From: Pseudomonas frederiksbergensis
Lineage (GTDB): Bacteria > Pseudomonadota > Gammaproteobacteria > Pseudomonadales > Pseudomonadaceae
Direction: 5' to 3'
Assembly: GCF_001874645.1 (NCBI RefSeq)
Contig: NZ_CP017886.1
Location: 2,542,001-2,606,000 of the forward strand
Length of the DNA stretch: 64,000 nucleotides
Shown piece by piece: positions 9,126 to 17,576 of the stretch. A model generated the notes under the pieces. That model was not told the DNA's origin. It saw only the letters and a list, made by a program, of their open reading frames with translations, and did no database searches. A program made the translations under genes and the position numbers. Numbering within the stretch: the stretch's first letter is position 1; each line of letters starts with the position of its first letter.

Positions 9126-9180
9126 GGGTCTGTTGACGCTGGGTGACGACCGCGGTTCGTCACCCAACGTCAACAGACCC
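9126..9180. repeat. Long inverted repeat between hutC and hutF
   Basis: Two 25-bp arms (GGGTCTGTTGACG at each outer end) match except at two positions and flank the 5-base loop CGCGG. It begins 31 bp upstream of the chosen hutC start, so the hutC leader RNA could fold into a very stable hairpin. It is not a REP copy. Confidence 0.85.
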
Positions 9181-9212
9181 TAGCTTGCCGGAGTTTACCG
9201 AGCAGGCAAACG

Positions 9213-9232
9213 TCTGTATATGTATATACAAA
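9213..9232. promoter_or_regulatory. HutC operator in the hutC-hutF divergent region
   Basis: The segment contains the perfect palindrome TGTATATACA (9221-9230) preceded by a second half-site TGTATA (9215-9220). It lies 25-45 bp ahead of hutF and matches the known HutC binding consensus, consistent with repression of hutF and autoregulation of hutC. Confidence 0.7.
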
Positions 9233-9256
9233 TAACACACGATGGGGTGCTGAACC

Positions 9257-10621
9257 ATGTCCGCCTTCTTTGCCGAACGCGCGCTACTGCCTAATGGATG
9301 GGCTAACAATGTACGTCTTGAGGTCAGTGCCGATGGCCTGCTGACCCACATCCAGGCCGATGCCAGCGCTGAAGGCGCCGAACGGCTGAGCGGTCCGCTG
9401 CTGCCGGGCATGCCGAATTTGCACTCGCACGCCTTTCAGCGGGCGATGGCCGGGTTGGCCGAAGTGGCGGGCAATCCGAACGACAGTTTCTGGACCTGGC
9501 GCGATTTGATGTATCGCCTCGTCGGAAAAATCAGTCCGGAACAACTCGGGATCATCGCCCGTCAGCTGTACATCGAAATGCTCAAGGCCGGTTACACCTC
9601 GGTCGCCGAATTCCATTATGTACACCACGACCACAACGGCCATCCGTACGCGGATCCGGCCGAACTGTCGTTGCAAATCAGTCAGGCAGCCAGCGCCTCC
9701 GGCATCGGCCTGACCTTGCTGCCCGTGCTCTACAGCCACTCCGGTTTCGGTGGTCTGGCGCCCAATGAAGGTCAGCGACGCTTCATCAACAGCACGGAAA
9801 ACTACCTGAAGCTGCAAGCACGCTTGCAGCCACTGCTGGCGCAACAACCGGCGCAACAACTGGGCCTGTGCTTCCACTCGTTGCGGGCGGTCACGCCGCA
9901 GCAAATCAGCGAAGTACTGGCAGCCAGCGACAAACACTGCCCGGTGCACATCCACATCGCCGAGCAGCAAAAGGAAGTCGACGACTGCCTGAGCTGGAGT
10001 GGTCGCCGTCCGTTGCAATGGCTGTATGAAAACACCGATGTCGATCAGCGCTGGTGCCTGGTCCACGCGACCCACGCCAATCCGGAAGAAGTCAGCTTGA
10101 TGGCCAAGAGTCGCGCCATCGCCGGTTTGTGCCTGACTACCGAGGCCAACCTGGGCGACGGAATTTTCCCGGCCGTGGACTTCCTCGCCCAGGGCGGGCG
10201 CATGGGCATTGGCTCGGACAGCCATGTGTCGTTGAGCGTGGTGGAAGAACTGCGCTGGCTGGAATACGGCCAGCGCCTGCGCGATCAGCGACGTAACCGC
10301 TTGTATGGCACCGATCAGCCGATGGTCGGGCGCACCCTGTACGACGCCGCACTCGACGGTGGCGCACAGGCACTGGGCCAGCCGATTGGCGCATTGGAAG
10401 TCGGCAAACGCGCCGATTGGCTGGTGCTCGACGGCAACGACCCTTACCTGGCCACCGCCAGTGGCGACGGGATTCTGAACCGCTGGTTGTTTGCCGGTGG
10501 CGACCGCCAAGTGCGCGACGTGCTGGTAAACGGCAAGTGGGTGGTGCGCGACGGGCATCACGCGGGCGAAGAAAACAGTAACCGTGCCTTCACTCAAGTG
10601 TTGCGCGACTTGCTCGGCTAA
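9257..10621 (+). CDS. hutF: Formimidoylglutamate deiminase
   Basis: Deiminates N-formimidoyl-L-glutamate to N-formyl-L-glutamate and ammonia, the branch of histidine catabolism used by pseudomonads. The 454-residue amidohydrolase has the N-terminal metal site MPNLHSHAFQRAM, a middle HIHIAEQQKEVDDC histidine block, VHATHAN and the distal metal aspartate in GIGSDSHVS. The ATG at 9257 opens the frame just after the HutC operator. It is transcribed divergently from hutC. HutG, which would complete the route, is not in the window. Confidence 0.96.
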   Translation: MSAFFAERALLPNGWANNVRLEVSADGLLTHIQADASAEGAERLSGPLLPGMPNLHSHAFQRAMAGLAEVAGNPNDSFWTWRDLMYRLVGKISPEQLGIIARQLYIEMLKAGYTSVAEFHYVHHDHNGHPYADPAELSLQISQAASASGIGLTLLPVLYSHSGFGGLAPNEGQRRFINSTENYLKLQARLQPLLAQQPAQQLGLCFHSLRAVTPQQISEVLAASDKHCPVHIHIAEQQKEVDDCLSWSGRRPLQWLYENTDVDQRWCLVHATHANPEEVSLMAKSRAIAGLCLTTEANLGDGIFPAVDFLAQGGRMGIGSDSHVSLSVVEELRWLEYGQRLRDQRRNRLYGTDQPMVGRTLYDAALDGGAQALGQPIGALEVGKRADWLVLDGNDPYLATASGDGILNRWLFAGGDRQVRDVLVNGKWVVRDGHHAGEENSNRAFTQVLRDLLG

Positions 10622-10629
10622 AAGCAAAA

Positions 10630-10687
10630 GATCGCAGCCTACGGCAGCTCCTACGTAACTTTGTAGGAGCTGCCGCAGGCTGCGATC
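10630..10687. repeat. REP inverted pair
   Basis: Two REP cores are separated by only 8 bp, just past the hutF stop and just past the stop of the convergent lipocalin gene. With the T-rich flanks on both sides it probably works as a bidirectional terminator. Confidence 0.9.
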
Positions 10688-10694
10688 TTTTTGT

Positions 10695-11264
10695 TTATTT
10701 CGAGGTCTGGGCCATTTTGGTGTCCGACACCCGCCAGATCAGGCGTGTGGTGTCATAACCCTGCTGACGCGCCCTGCTCAGCAGTTCCTCGCGAGTATCG
10801 GTGTTGACTTCCGGCTTGCGTGACAACAGCCAGAGGTAGCGTCGATTGGGGCTACCGACAATCGCGGTCTGGTAATCATCGCTGACATACAGCACCCAAT
10901 AATTGCCCTTGGTCACGCCTGGCAACAAGCGGGTAAACCAGTTATCGAAACTCACCCACAGCTTGTCGTTCTTACCGGGAATCTGCGGCGTTGCCGTGCC
11001 CTTGGCCTCCTCCCATTTCCACTCAGGGGTCAGGCAACGGTTCAACACCTCCATGTCACCGTCGGTCTTGAGGGTGTAATGGGCTTCGGATTGCGCGCAG
11101 TTACGCTGGAAGTACATGGGCATGCGCGCCAACTCGTACCACTTACCCTGGTAACGCTTGAGGTTGACGCTATGGACCGTTTTCGGCGCCAGCGAATCAT
11201 CGCCAGAAGTGGCGCAGCCGGCCAACAACAGACCCGCCAAAAGAGCTATTACTAACCGCATCAT
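10695..11264 (-). CDS. Lipocalin family outer-membrane lipoprotein (Blc-like)
   Basis: The 189-residue protein starts with a lipoprotein signal, MMRLVIALLAGLLLAGCATS, whose lipobox LAGC puts the mature N-terminus at Cys17. The lipocalin signature follows as VNLKRYQGKWYELARMP, and the SPNRRYLWLLSR and ARQQGYDTTRLIW blocks match bacterial Blc. Blc proteins bind lysophospholipids or fatty acids on the inner face of the outer membrane. It starts 14 bp before the minus-strand small lipoprotein's territory ends and may share that transcript. Confidence 0.88.
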   Translation of the reverse strand: MMRLVIALLAGLLLAGCATSGDDSLAPKTVHSVNLKRYQGKWYELARMPMYFQRNCAQSEAHYTLKTDGDMEVLNRCLTPEWKWEEAKGTATPQIPGKNDKLWVSFDNWFTRLLPGVTKGNYWVLYVSDDYQTAIVGSPNRRYLWLLSRKPEVNTDTREELLSRARQQGYDTTRLIWRVSDTKMAQTSK

Positions 11265-11295
11265 TATTTTTCTCCCGTGGGCGTTTGGCCCCGGT

Positions 11296-11550
11296 TTACT
11301 TCAGGCCTTGCCCGGAAAACATCAGCACTTTGTCACCGGCGTACTGCACGCTGATAAAGCTGTTCTTGTCGCCCCAGGTGCAGCTGGACATGCCCAACGC
11401 GCCCGAACAATCAGCAGGTTTACCCAGCAAGGTTTCGACCTCGGCCTTGGGCATGCCCGTCGACAGTTTCGAATAGTTTTCCTGGTTGATCTTGCTGCAC
11501 GCAGCCAACAGCACGCAAAACGACAACAAGGCGATAGATCGCAGCGACAT
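11296..11550 (-). CDS. Small DUF3862-like lipoprotein
   Basis: The 84-residue protein begins MSLRSIALLSFCVLLAACSK, a lipoprotein signal with lipobox LAAC. The mature part contains KLSTGMPKAEVETLLGKP and a Cys pair, CSGALGMSSC, as in BamE/SmpA-fold DUF3862 proteins. I chose the ATG at 11550, preceded by AGGAG eight bases upstream; the frame extends to 11694, but the added 48 residues are not protein-like. It probably forms an operon with the lipocalin gene 31 bp downstream. Its role is unknown. Confidence 0.8.
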   Translation of the reverse strand: MSLRSIALLSFCVLLAACSKINQENYSKLSTGMPKAEVETLLGKPADCSGALGMSSCTWGDKNSFISVQYAGDKVLMFSGQGLK

Positions 11551-11828
11551 GGTGTAACTCCTGGTGAAGGGGAAGGCATGGCTGCCAACCAGAAGCTTAG
11601 AAGAGAAAACCCCCTTCTGGTTCCCACCGGCACCGGGTATTTCTTGAAGGGTTAAATCGACATTCCGTCCAAAAATCAGGCACTTTTTTCGCACAGACCG
11701 GCATTTCGTCGGTTTTCGTAAAACCCGCCTAATCTTTGGCGCTGGCCGGTCGACATAGAGGCAGCGCCAAGCCCTGTGGCAATTTGACGCTCCTTTGTTG
11801 ACCAGTCCTCCCGCGGTAGTGCCTCTAA

Positions 11829-13721
11829 ATGACCAGAAACATGAAGTTCAGCCACAAGATCCTGCTCGCCGCCGCCCTTGTGGTGGCCGTAGCGTTCGCC
11901 TGTTTCATTCTGTTCAACGACTACCGTCAGCGCCAAACCCTGCGCAGCAGCACCGAATCCTCAATGCAGGAACTCGGCAGCCTGACCACCAGCAACATCC
12001 AGACCTGGCTGGAGAGCCGCATTCAGTTGCTGCAATCGCTGGCCCAGCAAGTGGCCGTGGACGGCTCGGCGCCGGACAGTCTGAAGCGCGCCGTCGGCCT
12101 CCCGGCCTACACCAGCAACTTTCAGTTGAGCTATTTCGGCAGCGCCGACGGCGTGATGTTCTCGGTTCCGACCGCCAATCGTGCGGCGGACTACGACCCA
12201 CGCGCCCGTGGCTGGTACAAAGCCGCCAACAGCGCGCAGCAGACCATCGTGACCGAACCCTACATCGGCGCGTCCTCGGGCAAGCTGGTGGTCACCCTGG
12301 CCACCCCGGTGCAGCATCAGAACCAGATGATCGGCGTCGCCGGTGCGGACATCGACCTGAGCAGCATCAGCGCCATCATCAACTCGCTGAACTTCGGCGG
12401 CCACGGCCACGCATTCATCGTCAGCGCCGATGGCAAGATCCTCATTCACCCGGACAGCAAACTGGTGCTTAAAAGCCTCGCCGAGGCCTATCCCGCTGGC
12501 GCACCGAAGATCAGCCCCGGCATGAAGGAAGTCGAGGTGAACGGCAAGAGCCAATTCATCTCGTTCACCCACATCAACGGCGTGCCGTCGGCTGACTGGT
12601 ACGTGGCCTTGGTGCTCGACCAGGACGCAGCGTTCTCGATGCTCAGCGAGTTCCGTACCTCGGCGATCATCGCCATGGTGATTGCCGTGGTGATCATCAT
12701 CACGCTGCTCGGCATGCTGATCCGCGTCCTGATGCAACCGCTGCTGACCATGGGCCGCGCCATGCATGACATCGCCGAAGGCGAAGGCGACCTGACCAAA
12801 CGCCTGACCATTCATGGCCAGGACGAATTCGGGGCGCTGGGCACCTCGTTCAACCGCTTCGTCGAGCGTATTCACACCTCGATCCGTGAAGTGGCGTCAG
12901 CCACCGGCCAAGTCAACGAAGTCGCCCTGCGAGTGGTCAGCGCCTCCAACTCGTCGATGTTCAATTCCGACCAGCAAGCCTCGCGCACCAGCAGCGTAGC
13001 CGCGGCAATCAATCAGCTCGGCGCTGCCGCCCAGGAAATCGCCCAGAACGCCGCCCTTGCCTCGCAACACTCCAGCGACGCCCGCAGCCTGGCTGAAGAC
13101 GGTCAGCAAGTGGTGGATAAAACCATCACGGCGATGCAGCAGTTGTCGGCAAAAATCAGCGACTCGTGCGGCAACATCGAAACGTTGAACAGCAACACGG
13201 TGAACATCGGGCAGATTCTCGAAGTGATCACCAGCATCTCGCAGCAGACCAACCTGCTGGCCCTCAACGCCGCGATCGAAGCCGCTCGCGCGGGTGAGGC
13301 CGGACGTGGATTCGCAGTCGTTGCCGACGAAGTGCGCAACCTCGCACATCGCACCCAGGATTCAGCGCAGCAAGTGCAGAAGATGATTGAAGAGCTGCAA
13401 GTCGGCGCCCGTGAGGCCGTCACCATCATGACCGACAGTCAGCGTCAGAGCGAAAGCAGCGTCGGCATCGCCAACCAGGCCGGCGAGCGCCTGGGCAGCG
13501 TGACCCAGCGCATCGGCGAAATCGACGGCATGAACCAGTCAGTGGCCGCCGCTACCGAAGAACAAACCGCCGTGGTCGAGTCGATCAACGTCGACATCAC
13601 CGAGATCAACACCCTGAACCAGGAAGGCGTGGAGAACCTGCAATCGACCTTGCGTGCGTGTGCCGATCTTGAGCAGCAAGCGGCGCGGTTGAAGCAGTTG
13701 GTGGGTAGTTTCAGGATTTAA
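11829..13721 (+). CDS. Methyl-accepting chemotaxis protein, PctA-like amino-acid sensor
   Basis: The 630-residue chemoreceptor has one N-terminal helix (about 10-30), a periplasmic double-CACHE domain, a second helix (about 277-300), a HAMP domain and a cytoplasmic signalling domain whose hairpin tip is [21 protein letters not shown]. The sensor carries Tyr122, Arg127, Trp129 and Tyr130 in YDPRARGWY. This is the same spacing as the dCACHE amino-acid motif of PctA, and aspartates follow in [10 protein letters not shown]. It should therefore sense free L-amino acids. The start at 11829 matches PctA in length; a second ATG lies four codons in. No C-terminal CheR-tethering pentapeptide is present. 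Confidence 0.93.
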   Translation: MTRNMKFSHKILLAAALVVAVAFACFILFNDYRQRQTLRSSTESSMQELGSLTTSNIQTWLESRIQLLQSLAQQVAVDGSAPDSLKRAVGLPAYTSNFQLSYFGSADGVMFSVPTANRAADYDPRARGWYKAANSAQQTIVTEPYIGASSGKLVVTLATPVQHQNQMIGVAGADIDLSSISAIINSLNFGGHGHAFIVSADGKILIHPDSKLVLKSLAEAYPAGAPKISPGMKEVEVNGKSQFISFTHINGVPSADWYVALVLDQDAAFSMLSEFRTSAIIAMVIAVVIIITLLGMLIRVLMQPLLTMGRAMHDIAEGEGDLTKRLTIHGQDEFGALGTSFNRFVERIHTSIREVASATGQVNEVALRVVSASNSSMFNSDQQASRTSSVAAAINQLGAAAQEIAQNAALASQHSSDARSLAEDGQQVVDKTITAMQQLSAKISDSCGNIETLNSNTVNIGQILEVITSISQQTNLLALNAAIEAARAGEAGRGFAVVADEVRNLAHRTQDSAQQVQKMIEELQVGAREAVTIMTDSQRQSESSVGIANQAGERLGSVTQRIGEIDGMNQSVAAATEEQTAVVESINVDITEINTLNQEGVENLQSTLRACADLEQQAARLKQLVGSFRI

Positions 13722-13729
13722 AACCACGC

Positions 13730-13748
13730 GGCGCACTTTGAGTGCGCC
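13730..13748 (+). terminator. Hairpin after the chemoreceptor gene
   Basis: GGCGCACT and AGTGCGCC form an 8-bp stem with a TTG loop nine bases past the stop codon. It lacks a clear T-run, so termination is only probable. Confidence 0.5.
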
Positions 13749-13767
13749 TGTCTGGTGAAACTGACGA

Positions 13768-13796
13768 AGGACTGAATTAAGACTAAACTCAGTCCT
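13768..13796. promoter_or_regulatory. Inverted repeat operator of the Phd/RelE module
   Basis: AGGACTGA and TCAGTCCT are exact 8-bp arms about 13 bp apart, 25 bp ahead of the antitoxin start. Autoregulation of such modules by antitoxin binding to palindromes is the family rule; this is the obvious candidate site. Confidence 0.55.
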
Positions 13797-13820
13797 ACCC
13801 ACCAGAAGGAGATCGATCTC

Positions 13821-14093
13821 ATGAAGCTTTCCTCTCAAATCAAACCCATCAGCTACCTGAAAAGCCATACCGCCGAAATCGTCAAGACGATCACCGAAAG
13901 CCGTGAACCCTTGGTGATCACCCAAAACGGTGAAGCAAAACTGGTGGTCATGGATGTGAAAAGCTTCGAAGAGCAAGAAGACACAATGGCCCTTCTTAAG
14001 CTACTGGCAATGGGCAACCGTGAAATTGAGGAAGGCAAATTTCGGAGTGCGGAGGACGTCTTCGCAGAACTGGACGAGGCTGATCATCAATGA
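13821..14093 (+). CDS. Type II antitoxin, Phd/YefM family
   Basis: The 90-residue protein has the Phd/YefM N-terminal DNA-binding fold, reading KPISYLKSHTAEIVKTITES then REPLVITQNGEAKLVVMD, and an acidic, flexible C-terminus (EDVFAELDEADHQ) that would wrap the toxin. AGAAGGAG lies upstream of the ATG. Its stop overlaps the start of the toxin gene by four bases, so the two are translationally coupled. Confidence 0.9.
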   Translation: MKLSSQIKPISYLKSHTAEIVKTITESREPLVITQNGEAKLVVMDVKSFEEQEDTMALLKLLAMGNREIEEGKFRSAEDVFAELDEADHQ

Positions 14094-14422
14094 GCTTCAC
14101 TGTCGTCATTCTTCAGTCCGCAGAAATAGACCTCAAAGAGCTCCGAAGCTATATCACCAAACAGTTCTCTGCCCAAACATGGCAAAACACCTATGCCACG
14201 TTGAAGGCAGCCATCCGTCACTTGGCGACACAGCCTTGTGCGGGCTCAATTCCGGAAGAAATCGAGAGACTCAATATAGGCCAGTATCGGCAAGTCCTGT
14301 CAGGGATGAACCGGGTCATTTATGAGATTCGAGACAAAACGGTCTACATCCACATCATTGCCGAAACACGAAAAAACCTGCCAACGCTGTTGATGAAACG
14401 ACTTTTACACGTGAACGCGTGA
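14090..14422 (+). CDS. Type II toxin, RelE/ParE superfamily
   Basis: The 110-residue protein opens with VVILQSAEIDLKELRSYIT, the ParE/RelE helix-1 pattern. It continues with a central GSIPEEIERLNIGQYRQV and the conserved strand NRVIYEIRDKTVYIHIIAETR, which holds the usual Arg and Tyr positions. Family members cleave ribosome-associated mRNA or poison gyrase, and sequence alone does not decide which. It overlaps the antitoxin gene by ATGA. The pair is lower in GC than its neighbours, which suggests acquisition. Confidence 0.88.
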   Translation: MSFTVVILQSAEIDLKELRSYITKQFSAQTWQNTYATLKAAIRHLATQPCAGSIPEEIERLNIGQYRQVLSGMNRVIYEIRDKTVYIHIIAETRKNLPTLLMKRLLHVNA

Positions 14423-14436
14423 GATCAGCCCGCTCG

Positions 14437-15039
14437 TTAAAACCGCGACCCGGGCCCACTCAAAAACGCCAGCTCTTCAGGCGTACTCTCACGCCCAAGA
14501 ATCTCGTTGCGATGGGGAAACCGTCCAAACCGGGCGATGATTTTCTGATGCCGCTCGGCGTAATCGAGGTTATCGGCAAACACCGCACGATCCGCCTCGG
14601 GTTGCTGAGCCAGCAAGTCGGCAAAGCGTGAGATCGCTTCGTTCTGCACCGCAAGATGCTCGCAATGCTCGAACACCAGGTAGATGAACACCCGCTGGAT
14701 GGGCAGCAGTTGCCGATCGAAATCCGCGGCAATGCCTTGCGCCACCAGAGCCTGAGCGCTCACGTCGCCTGCAAAGGATTGGGGGGTTTGGCGAAAGATC
14801 ATTCGCGGTAACTGGTCGAGCAACAACACCAGGGCCAGCCAACCTTCGGGACGTTGCGTCCACTCGGTCAATCCGCCGGCCAGTGCCTGTTCCACCAAGT
14901 CCCCGAAACGCCTGCGCGCTTCGAGGTCCTGGCTGTCACGCTTACCGAACCACAACGTGCCCTGTCGCGCCGCTACATCGTTAGGGTTGTCGGCTAAACC
15001 GAACCACCATTCGAGCAACGGCTGCCAGGGCGCGGTCAT
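14437..15039 (-). CDS. DUF924 family protein
   Basis: The 200-residue, probably all-helical cytoplasmic protein carries the DUF924 blocks WWFGLADNPNDVAARQGTLWFGK (core LWFGK), LVLLLDQLPRMIFR, AFAGD-like SFAGDVSAQALV and FIYLVFEHCEHLAVQ. The family resembles tetratricopeptide-like folds and has no settled function. It starts four bases after the fbp stop on the same strand, so it is probably cotranscribed with fbp. Confidence 0.9.
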   Translation of the reverse strand: MTAPWQPLLEWWFGLADNPNDVAARQGTLWFGKRDSQDLEARRRFGDLVEQALAGGLTEWTQRPEGWLALVLLLDQLPRMIFRQTPQSFAGDVSAQALVAQGIAADFDRQLLPIQRVFIYLVFEHCEHLAVQNEAISRFADLLAQQPEADRAVFADNLDYAERHQKIIARFGRFPHRNEILGRESTPEELAFLSGPGSRF

Positions 15040-15042
15040 GGT

Positions 15043-16053
15043 TTATTCCTTGTGGTAAGCCGTGGCGCGTTCAACTTCCTGCTTCGAGCCCAGGAACACC
15101 GCTACACGCTGGTGCAGGCCTTCCGGCTTGATGTCGAGGATACGCTGGTGACCGTCGGTGGAAGCGCCGCCAGCCTGTTCAACCAGGAACGACATCGGGT
15201 TGGCTTCATACATCAAACGCAGTTTGCCTGGCTTGGAAGGCTCGCGGCTGTCACGTGGGTACATGAACAGGCCACCACGGGTCAGGATGCGGTGCACGTC
15301 GGCCACCATCGCGGCGACCCAGCGCATGTTGTAGTTCTTTTTCAGCGGGCCGTCTTCGCCAGCCAGCAATTCGCCGACGTAGCGCTGTACCGGAGCTTCC
15401 CAGTGACGCTGGTTGGACATGTTGATCGCGAATTCCTGAGTGGAGGTCGGGATCTTGATGTCTTCATGGGTCAGCACGAAGCTGCCCATTTCACGGTCCA
15501 GGGTAAAGCCTTTCACGCCATCACCCAGGGTCAGCACCAGCATGGTCTGCGGGCCGTAGATGGCATAACCGGCGGCTACCTGCTCGGTACCTGGCTGCAG
15601 GAAGGCCTTTTCGTTCAAGGCTTCGTTCTGGCTCAGGTATTCGTTCGGGCAACGCAGCACCGAGAAGATGGTACCGACCGGTGCGTTGATATCGATGTTC
15701 GACGAGCCGTCCAGTGGGTCGAATACCAGCAGGTAGGCGCCTTTCGGGTATTTGCCCGGGATCTGGTAGGCATTGTCCATTTCTTCGGACGCCATGCCGG
15801 CCAGGTGACCGCCCCATTCGTTGGCTTCGAGCAGGATCTCGTTGGAGATCACGTCGAGTTTCTTCTGCACTTCGCCCTGAACGTTCTCAGTGCCCATACT
15901 GCCCAGAACACCACCCAAGGCGCCCTTGGACACGGCGTGGCTGATTTCCTTGCAGGCGCGCGCCACCACTTCGATCAGGAAACGCAGATCGGCAGGTGTG
16001 TTGTTGCTACGGGTCTGCTCAATCAAATAGCGACTCAGGGTAACGCGGGACAT
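15043..16053 (-). CDS. fbp: Class I fructose-1,6-bisphosphatase
   Basis: Hydrolyses fructose-1,6-bisphosphate to fructose-6-phosphate, a key gluconeogenic step in organisms using the Entner-Doudoroff route. The 336-residue protein has the metal-site block [17 protein letters not shown] (core [10 protein letters not shown]) and the substrate motif [20 protein letters not shown] (core MYEANP). The ATG at 16053 gives the standard N-terminus [15 protein letters not shown]. It is followed without a gap by the DUF924 gene. The 158 bp ahead of it show no clear regulatory motif. Confidence 0.97.
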   Translation of the reverse strand: MSRVTLSRYLIEQTRSNNTPADLRFLIEVVARACKEISHAVSKGALGGVLGSMGTENVQGEVQKKLDVISNEILLEANEWGGHLAGMASEEMDNAYQIPGKYPKGAYLLVFDPLDGSSNIDINAPVGTIFSVLRCPNEYLSQNEALNEKAFLQPGTEQVAAGYAIYGPQTMLVLTLGDGVKGFTLDREMGSFVLTHEDIKIPTSTQEFAINMSNQRHWEAPVQRYVGELLAGEDGPLKKNYNMRWVAAMVADVHRILTRGGLFMYPRDSREPSKPGKLRLMYEANPMSFLVEQAGGASTDGHQRILDIKPEGLHQRVAVFLGSKQEVERATAYHKE

Positions 16054-16211
16054 GGAAGGCTCCGGAAGAATAGGGGCTAAAAACCCGCGCAGTTTAACGC
16101 GAGTCGACGCGCAATTCCTCTTATCAGACGAGATTCACTGAATAGAGTTCGTGCGCGGGGTTGAGCGTAGTTCGAAACCGACGGAATGTGGCCGCGAGAT
16201 TGGTGCCAGTT

Positions 16212-17576
16212 TCAGGATTTGACGGGGGGCTTGCGCAGCAAACTGAACGCCATTCCCGCCAAGCCCGCCACACCGAGCAAGAGCACCGCCCATAGGCCGA
16301 TCTTCTTCCAGTGGGTGCCTGGGACAATCGGCGCCACTGCGCTGGCCTGCGAAGTCATCACCGCCGCACCCTCGACCTTGGCCTGGCCCAAAGTCGCCAG
16401 ACGCTTGGGACTGTCATCGGGAATCAGCGTCGACAGTGGCAAGCTCGCCGCTTTGACCGTCGCGCTACCCAACGCGAGTGTGTACGGCCCTGCCCCGCGA
16501 GCGAGGAACACCACCTGGGTCGAGCGTACGGCATAGCGCACTGCCGGCGCTTGTGCGCCCAAGCCGCCGCCGCGCTCATCGACGGTCAGTTTCAACTGCT
16601 GCACCACATGGCCAGGCAGCTGCAATTGGTTTTGCACCACGTCCTGACCATTTTGCATCAGCCGATAGAGCAAACCGCTGCTCAAGGTCTGCCACGGCAA
16701 GCTGCTTTCGCGACGCCCCGACAGGGTCACCGGCGCCAGGCTGTTGGCCTGACTTAACTCAATCTGCAACTGCTCGACGCTCAAGCCCATCGGCAATTGC
16801 CAGGTGTATTCGCCGGCCTTGGTGCTGCTGCCGGCCAACGGCTCGGACCAGACCAACGGCTGCGGCAGATAACTGGAACTGGCGCTTTGCAGTTGCGCCG
16901 AGGTCAGCACGGGGGCCGCCTGCGGGGCATTCCACAGCAAGCGCAGATAACGCGCGCTCTGCCCCGGCAATCCAACTTCATGCTGCTCGACCCGTTCGTC
17001 GGCAAACGACAACCGCGCCACCTGCCCTTCGCCCCACGACTGCCAATGCTGCAAATCGTCACTGGCCTCGATGCTGAAACGCTGGAAACCGTCCTGCTCG
17101 CTGGTCCAGTCGAGGATCAACTGCTGCAACGGCACCTTGATCGCACTGGCATCCAGCAACCAGCCGCGCAGTACTGCTTCGCCAGCCTTGAGCTGATTTG
17201 ATGGCTGGACTTCCACCAGCGTGCCATTGGCGTTCGACTGCACGCGCACGCTCGGCACCGCCTCACGGGCAGAGGCCGAGTCGTAAAGCGGGAACCACTT
17301 AACGTCACTCACCACAAGACTCTCGCGGCTCTGCGCCTGCTCCCGCGCCAGCGAATAGGCCTGCACCTCACCGGCAGCGTTGAACACCCGCACATCACCG
17401 AGATCGGTCTGGCGCGCATTCAATTGCACTGCCAGCGGCAAATCGAGGCGATACCACGGCCCCTCACCGCTCAGGCTCAACGGCACCTGTGTGGTGAAGT
17501 CTGCCGGTGCTTCTTGAGCCGTGACCGACAACGCCACACAGAGTCCAACAGCGCCCAGCGACCACTTCAGATTCAA
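16212..17576 (-). CDS. DUF3999 family membrane-anchored periplasmic protein
   Basis: The 454-residue protein has an N-terminal signal peptide (MNLKWSLGAVGLCVALSVTA), a long beta-rich exported region with the EGPWYRLDLPL block, and one C-terminal membrane helix (WAVLLLGVAGLAGMAFSLL) followed by a short basic tail. The start codon is TTG, overlapping the TGA of the upstream DUF2339 gene (TTGA), so translation is coupled. DUF3999 and DUF2339 genes are often neighbours in pseudomonads. Their joint function is unknown; an envelope role is the natural guess. Confidence 0.88.
   Translation of the reverse strand: MNLKWSLGAVGLCVALSVTAQEAPADFTTQVPLSLSGEGPWYRLDLPLAVQLNARQTDLGDVRVFNAAGEVQAYSLAREQAQSRESLVVSDVKWFPLYDSASAREAVPSVRVQSNANGTLVEVQPSNQLKAGEAVLRGWLLDASAIKVPLQQLILDWTSEQDGFQRFSIEASDDLQHWQSWGEGQVARLSFADERVEQHEVGLPGQSARYLRLLWNAPQAAPVLTSAQLQSASSSYLPQPLVWSEPLAGSSTKAGEYTWQLPMGLSVEQLQIELSQANSLAPVTLSGRRESSLPWQTLSSGLLYRLMQNGQDVVQNQLQLPGHVVQQLKLTVDERGGGLGAQAPAVRYAVRSTQVVFLARGAGPYTLALGSATVKAASLPLSTLIPDDSPKRLATLGQAKVEGAAVMTSQASAVAPIVPGTHWKKIGLWAVLLLGVAGLAGMAFSLLRKPPVKS

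Noticed and set aside
9096..9173. 26-codon N-terminal extension of HutC
   Set aside because: It would be translated through part of the long inverted repeat, while a well-placed AAGGA and GTG give the family-conserved start.
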